The notes beneath the pieces are model-generated. The model ran no database searches. It saw only the letters and a list, made by a program, of their open reading frames with translations, and was not told where the DNA came from. A program made the position numbers and the translations under genes. Below are positions 59,656 to 64,000 of a stretch of DNA of 64,000 nucleotides, one piece after another. The DNA is from Clostridium sp. Its GTDB lineage: Bacteria; Bacillota; Clostridia; Clostridiales; Clostridiaceae. Position 1 is the first letter of the stretch, and every line of letters begins with the position of its first letter. The stretch covers positions 124,001 to 188,000 of the forward strand of contig NZ_JAPFDR010000001.1 of the NCBI RefSeq assembly GCF_026168755.1, given 5' to 3'.

Positions 59656-61017
59656 ATGAATGAAAATAGTTTAATTGGTTTAGTAAGGTTATGTCATGGT
59701 GTTTACTCTAAGAAGTTACAGTATTACGATAAAATAAACGCTTATTACTATGGTAATACAGATAGTTTAGCTAATTTTAAACCAATGCCAGGTAGAAGTA
59801 ATTTAAAGCCACGAACAAACTTTATACAGAAATTGGTAGATGAAGAGGCTAGTTATTCTTTTGGAAATAAGATTACATATACATCTAAAGATAACAATAG
59901 AGAGGTCATTAACGATATAGACTACATACTATCTGGATATAAAGCCGATTATGATATTAACTTAGGAATAGAATTAATCAAATATGGAGTATGCTATGAA
60001 ATAAATTATAGGAAGAATGGGAAATTTAAAAGTAAAACAGTAACTCCATTAAATGGCTATATGTTTTTGGATGAAGATGATGATCCAGTTTGTTTCTTAC
60101 ATATATATAAGAAGAAATTCGATACTAAAGAATACATAGATGTGTATACTAATAGAAACATATATCATTTTGATTCTAGTTTTAAAGAAATATCGAAGCC
60201 TACACCACATTTCTTTGGGATAGTTCCGGTTGGAATTGGTATGATTGGAGGTAATTCTTATAATGATGATAGAGGATATATAGAAGGTGATAAGACTATC
60301 TATAGAACTATAAAAACTCTCCAAGATGCTTTTGAAACAAATTTGGGGGATTCTGCAAGCGAAGTTTCGGATATAAGAAATGCTATTTTAAAAGTATTTA
60401 ATATTGCATTAGAGGATGAGTTAGATGAAAAAGGAAATCCTACAGGTAAGAAAAAAGAACCTATCTTAAGAAATAACATAATAATGTATCTTAATGGAGA
60501 GGGAGAAAGTAAACCAGATGCAGAATGGTTGATAAAAAATATTAATGATGCATTTATAAGGAATACCCGAAATGATATTAAGGATTTAATGTATGTATTA
60601 ACATCACACATAGATTCTAATGAAAAGCTTCAAAGTAATTTATCGGGTGTTGCATTAAGAAGTAGATTACAGAGTTTAGAAAGTAAATGTAGCAATAATG
60701 CAAAAGCATTTGAAAATATTTTAAGAATAAGATTACAATGTATGTTTAATTACTTGGCCATGACTAAGGGGAAGAAATATGATGTCAATTTAATTGAGAT
60801 TAAGTTTACTCCCAACGTTCCAGTCGATGAGGATAGGATTGCAGATAGAATATCTAAAATACCACATGATGTTGTATCTAATGAGACAAAGAGAAGTTGG
60901 TTAGCATCTGTAAGTAATCCAGTTTCAGAGCAGTTAAAAATAGATGAGGAAAATAAAAAGTCTATGGAAGGATTTATTGATCTTGATAAAGAAGGTGGAA
61001 TAGATGAAGCTGAATAA
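59656..61017 (+). CDS. phage portal protein (SPP1 gp6-like)
   Basis: Position and sequence (ALRSRLQSLESKCSNNAKAFENILR). Confidence 0.9.
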   Translation: MNENSLIGLVRLCHGVYSKKLQYYDKINAYYYGNTDSLANFKPMPGRSNLKPRTNFIQKLVDEEASYSFGNKITYTSKDNNREVINDIDYILSGYKADYDINLGIELIKYGVCYEINYRKNGKFKSKTVTPLNGYMFLDEDDDPVCFLHIYKKKFDTKEYIDVYTNRNIYHFDSSFKEISKPTPHFFGIVPVGIGMIGGNSYNDDRGYIEGDKTIYRTIKTLQDAFETNLGDSASEVSDIRNAILKVFNIALEDELDEKGNPTGKKKEPILRNNIIMYLNGEGESKPDAEWLIKNINDAFIRNTRNDIKDLMYVLTSHIDSNEKLQSNLSGVALRSRLQSLESKCSNNAKAFENILRIRLQCMFNYLAMTKGKKYDVNLIEIKFTPNVPVDEDRIADRISKIPHDVVSNETKRSWLASVSNPVSEQLKIDEENKKSMEGFIDLDKEGGIDEAE

Positions 61018-61897
61018 GAATCAGATTGAGTTTGTTAATAACACTATAAAAATAAATGAAATACTTTTTAATTTATCAGATAAAGAAATCAAAAAACTAT
61101 TTGCTTTACATAAAGAGCAAAGGGACAAGTTATTACAAAACATAGCTAGTATCATATTAGAATATAAAGTTACAAATGAATTTATGGATTTATCTAATGA
61201 AGAGAAGAAGATATTAAATGAAAGGTTAGGTAATGAAGTAAATGAAACTTTTAAAGAGCAAAATAAGATAGAAAAACAAGGAATGGACAATTTGTTGAAG
61301 AAGATAGCAGAAGATAAGTTTTATATGAATTGTTTTAATCTTGCACTAGGTATGGATTTCACATTAAAAAAGATTAATTCAAAAGCACTAGACAGGATTA
61401 TTAAAGATACTGTACAGGGCAAGAATTATTCTGATAGGCTTTGGAGCAATAAAAATGATTTATCGAAAATACTTCAAAAAGAAATTAAGGATTTTTTAGA
61501 GGGTAAAACTTCTATAAATGAAATTTCTAAGGTGGTAAAGAATAGATTTAATCAGAATTCTTTTAATACTAGAAGATTAATAACCAATGAAACTGCTAGA
61601 GTTCAGTCTGAAGTAAATGAAGAGTGGTCAAAGGATTATGGTGTAGAATACCAATTATTCATGGCTACATTAGATCAGAAGACAAGTGAGATATGTAGGG
61701 CTTTAGATGGAAATGTTTATGATATAAATGATAATAATAAACCAACACCACCTACAAGAACACATGTAGGATGTAGAAGTTGTTTAGTTTCTATACCCTC
61801 GAAAGAATGGAGACCTAAAAAGCGTATGGATAATGAAACTAAAGAACATATCACATATGCAAATTATAAAGAGTGGAAAAAAGAAAATAATATATAG
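61004..61897 (+). CDS. MuF-like head morphogenesis protein
   Basis: ITNETARVQSEVNEE...MATLDQKTSEICRALDGNVY...PTPPTRTHVGCRSCLV. Confidence 0.88.
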   Translation: MKLNKNQIEFVNNTIKINEILFNLSDKEIKKLFALHKEQRDKLLQNIASIILEYKVTNEFMDLSNEEKKILNERLGNEVNETFKEQNKIEKQGMDNLLKKIAEDKFYMNCFNLALGMDFTLKKINSKALDRIIKDTVQGKNYSDRLWSNKNDLSKILQKEIKDFLEGKTSINEISKVVKNRFNQNSFNTRRLITNETARVQSEVNEEWSKDYGVEYQLFMATLDQKTSEICRALDGNVYDINDNNKPTPPTRTHVGCRSCLVSIPSKEWRPKKRMDNETKEHITYANYKEWKKENNI

Positions 61898-61936
61898 ACT
61901 TTAGAGGAAGAGAACTCTAAAGGCGAAAGGAGTTAT

Positions 61937-62548
61937 ATGAAAAAAATAGATTTATTAAAGTTAATAGAAGGCTTAGAGGATGAAACAGACGTGTTAGATA
62001 CTCTAAAGGAACAAGAAGAAATAAAAGGTTTAATTAAGCCTTTTGATGTAAACGAAATTACATTAGAAGATTTTAAGAAGGCTATAGCTGATAATAAAGA
62101 AATTAGAGGATATTATGCTAGCGAGAAAGATAGAGCAGTTACTAAGGGGATTGAAACTTTTAAAAGTAACAATTTACAAAAGTTAATTGATGAAGAGCTT
62201 AAGAAAAAATCTAATGAAGGATTGAGTGAAGAGGCGATACAGTTAAAGGAGTTACAAGCTAAGTTTGAAGCATTAGAAAAAGAAAAGTCAATATCTGAAT
62301 TAAAAGGTAAATACACTAAATCACTTTCAGAAAAAGGATTAAATGCTGAATTAATTGATTTTGTATTTAATGAAGATGAGGAAATATTTAATTCTAATGT
62401 AGATAAAATTAATAGTATTATTGAAAACTCAATTAATGCAAAAACTAATGAAATATTAAATAATAATGAGTACATTCCACCAAGTAATGGAGCAAGCAAT
62501 TTAAATAGGGATGAAGAAATATTAAAGAAAATATTAGGAATTAAGTAA
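61937..62548 (+). CDS. scaffold protein
   Basis: Glu/Lys-rich coiled coil preceding capsid gene. Confidence 0.75.
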   Translation: MKKIDLLKLIEGLEDETDVLDTLKEQEEIKGLIKPFDVNEITLEDFKKAIADNKEIRGYYASEKDRAVTKGIETFKSNNLQKLIDEELKKKSNEGLSEEAIQLKELQAKFEALEKEKSISELKGKYTKSLSEKGLNAELIDFVFNEDEEIFNSNVDKINSIIENSINAKTNEILNNNEYIPPSNGASNLNRDEEILKKILGIK

Positions 62549-62549
62549 A

Positions 62550-62602
62550 CAACCACACGATGTTATTGAAACGATATATATGACATGTGTAGGTTGTTTT
62601 TA
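62550..62602 (+). terminator. hairpin with T tract between scaffold and capsid genes
   Basis: ACAACCACACGATGT...ACATGTGTAGGTTGTTTTTATT. Confidence 0.55.
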
Positions 62603-62687
62603 TTATGCCCTTTTTTAAAAGGTTGACTTATAGGGGGTAAAGAATAAAAAGCCTACAATATTTTATAAAGAAAGAAGGAATTAATTT

Positions 62688-63584
62688 ATGGCAAATACAT
62701 TAGCGTATTCAACATTATTTCAAACAAATTTAGATAAGGCAATGGTGCAAACTGCACAAACTTCTTGGATGGAGGAGAATGCTGGACAAGTTATTTACAA
62801 TGGTGGTAAGGAAGTAAAGATTCCTAAAATGACATTAACAGGTTTAAGAAATTACGATAGAAACTCAGGATATAAGAAAGGTAAAGTTACTTTAGAATAT
62901 GAAACTAAATCAATGACTTATGATAGAGGAACTAGTTTCTACTTAGATTCAATGGATGTTAATGAAACTAATTTTGTTGCAACTGCTGGAACTGTTATGG
63001 GAGAATTCCAAAGAGAAAAAGTAGTTCCAGAGGTTGATGCTATAAGAATAGGAGCATTAGCTCAAGTTGCTATTACTGCTAACAATGTAAAGGCATCTTA
63101 TACACCTGGTAAAACTACTATAGTAGATGCTATAAAAGATGGTATTACTGTATTAAGAGATAAAGGTTTCGTAGGAGAAATTGTAATTCATTGTACATAT
63201 GAAGTTAAAAATCAATTAGAAAAGGCTATGGCTGGACAATTATCTGCTGTAACATTTAGTGCAGGAGGAGTTGATACTGAAGTTCCAAGTTTAGATGGAT
63301 GTCCTATTTTACCTTTAACTTCTGATAAGATGTATTCAAAATTTGATATTTCTGATGAAGAAGAGGGAGGATTTTCTAAAGCTGAAGATGCTAAGACATT
63401 AAACTTCTTATTAGTTGCAAGAGAAGTTCCAATCGCGGTATGTAAAACAGATAAGATAAGAGTTTTTGACCCATCAGTTAATCAAGAAGGCGACGGATAT
63501 TCTTTTGACTACAGAAAGTATCACGATATTTGGGTTTTAGATAATAAAGTAAATGGTGTTTTTGCTTGTTACAAAGAGGCTTAA
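62688..63584 (+). CDS. major capsid protein
   Basis: Position; sequence VEIPKMTLTGLRNYDRNSGYKKGKVTLEYET-type capsid pattern. Confidence 0.85.
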   Translation: MANTLAYSTLFQTNLDKAMVQTAQTSWMEENAGQVIYNGGKEVKIPKMTLTGLRNYDRNSGYKKGKVTLEYETKSMTYDRGTSFYLDSMDVNETNFVATAGTVMGEFQREKVVPEVDAIRIGALAQVAITANNVKASYTPGKTTIVDAIKDGITVLRDKGFVGEIVIHCTYEVKNQLEKAMAGQLSAVTFSAGGVDTEVPSLDGCPILPLTSDKMYSKFDISDEEEGGFSKAEDAKTLNFLLVAREVPIAVCKTDKIRVFDPSVNQEGDGYSFDYRKYHDIWVLDNKVNGVFACYKEA

Positions 63585-63642
63585 TCATATAAGGGTTAGG
63601 GGTTATCTCCTACCCTAACTTTAAATTATAGGAGGTTAGATT

Positions 63643-63921
63643 ATGAATTTAACGGATGAGCAAATAAAATCTATAGTTGTAAAAGCTATTCAAAACTATT
63701 TAAATAATGATAAATATGATGATGTATATATAGAAATGAATTTCCAAGAGGCAGTAATGGTCGCTATAGAGGAAGAAAGGGAAAAATTAAAACAGCCTTC
63801 TAATATATCTTCTATGAGTCAAGGTTCTCGAAGTGTTACATATAAAAATACAGGTATAGGCAAGTTAAGTGATAATGTAAAATCATTGTTACCAACTCCT
63901 AAAAATTATATGGTATGGTAG
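63643..63921 (+). CDS. head-tail connector-like protein
   Basis: Position after capsid gene. Confidence 0.6.
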   Translation: MNLTDEQIKSIVVKAIQNYLNNDKYDDVYIEMNFQEAVMVAIEEEREKLKQPSNISSMSQGSRSVTYKNTGIGKLSDNVKSLLPTPKNYMVW

Positions 63922-64000
63922 GTGGATTATGTGGTTTTATGATAAAGAAGTTTATACTACTATAAAAACTAAAGTTAAAAACAATGTGGGACAACTTGTA

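Larger units (their letters stand above)
36696..64000. mobile_element. phage-plasmid-like integrated element (left end in window, right end beyond)
   Basis: Begins inside the M42 peptidase gene; contains FtsK-like, replication-relaxation, ParM/ParR-like, RNAP-like, helicases, terminase, portal, capsid genes. Confidence 0.8.

Noticed and set aside
60300-60611. 103-aa antisense ORF within the portal gene, and similar antisense ORFs at 53311-53688, 49804-50154, 62113-62556
   Set aside because: No SD or family signal; shadows of AT-rich coding sequence
1-64000. CRISPR array, retron, tRNA or rRNA genes
   Set aside because: No regularly spaced 25-40-nt repeats with unique spacers, no reverse transcriptase, and no tRNA/rRNA signatures noticed by eye

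Overview
Low-GC Clostridium-like (sensu stricto) DNA. About 1-36.7 kb is ordinary chromosome: queT with a preQ1-I riboswitch, ruvA-ruvB-queA-tgt-yajC, an NADH-oxidase-type flavoprotein, modABC with a divergent HTH/periplasmic-binding regulator, cutC, a dipeptidase, truA, a reverse rubrerythrin, an ABC exporter, a GH31 glucosidase, a SWIM/SNF2 helicase and an aldo/keto reductase. At ~36.69 kb an M42 peptidase gene is cut after ~95 codons. From there to the window end lies a large phage-plasmid-like element with: an FtsK/SpoIIIE-like ATPase, a replication-relaxation protein and SpoIIIAC/AD-like small membrane proteins; a lysogeny-type switch; a ParM-like actin with an extra N-terminal domain and a ParR-like partner; a ~1000-aa candidate single-chain double-psi-beta-barrel RNA polymerase (QDE-1/YonO type); two SF2 helicases; and a terminase-portal-MuF-scaffold-capsid module with a resolvase between the terminase genes. 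The element also carries at least five structured, ORF-free segments that look like non-coding RNAs, one ~750 nt long (41.5-42.3 kb). No integrase or right end is visible in the window. All calls come from reading the sequence and translations; no searches or folding were run.
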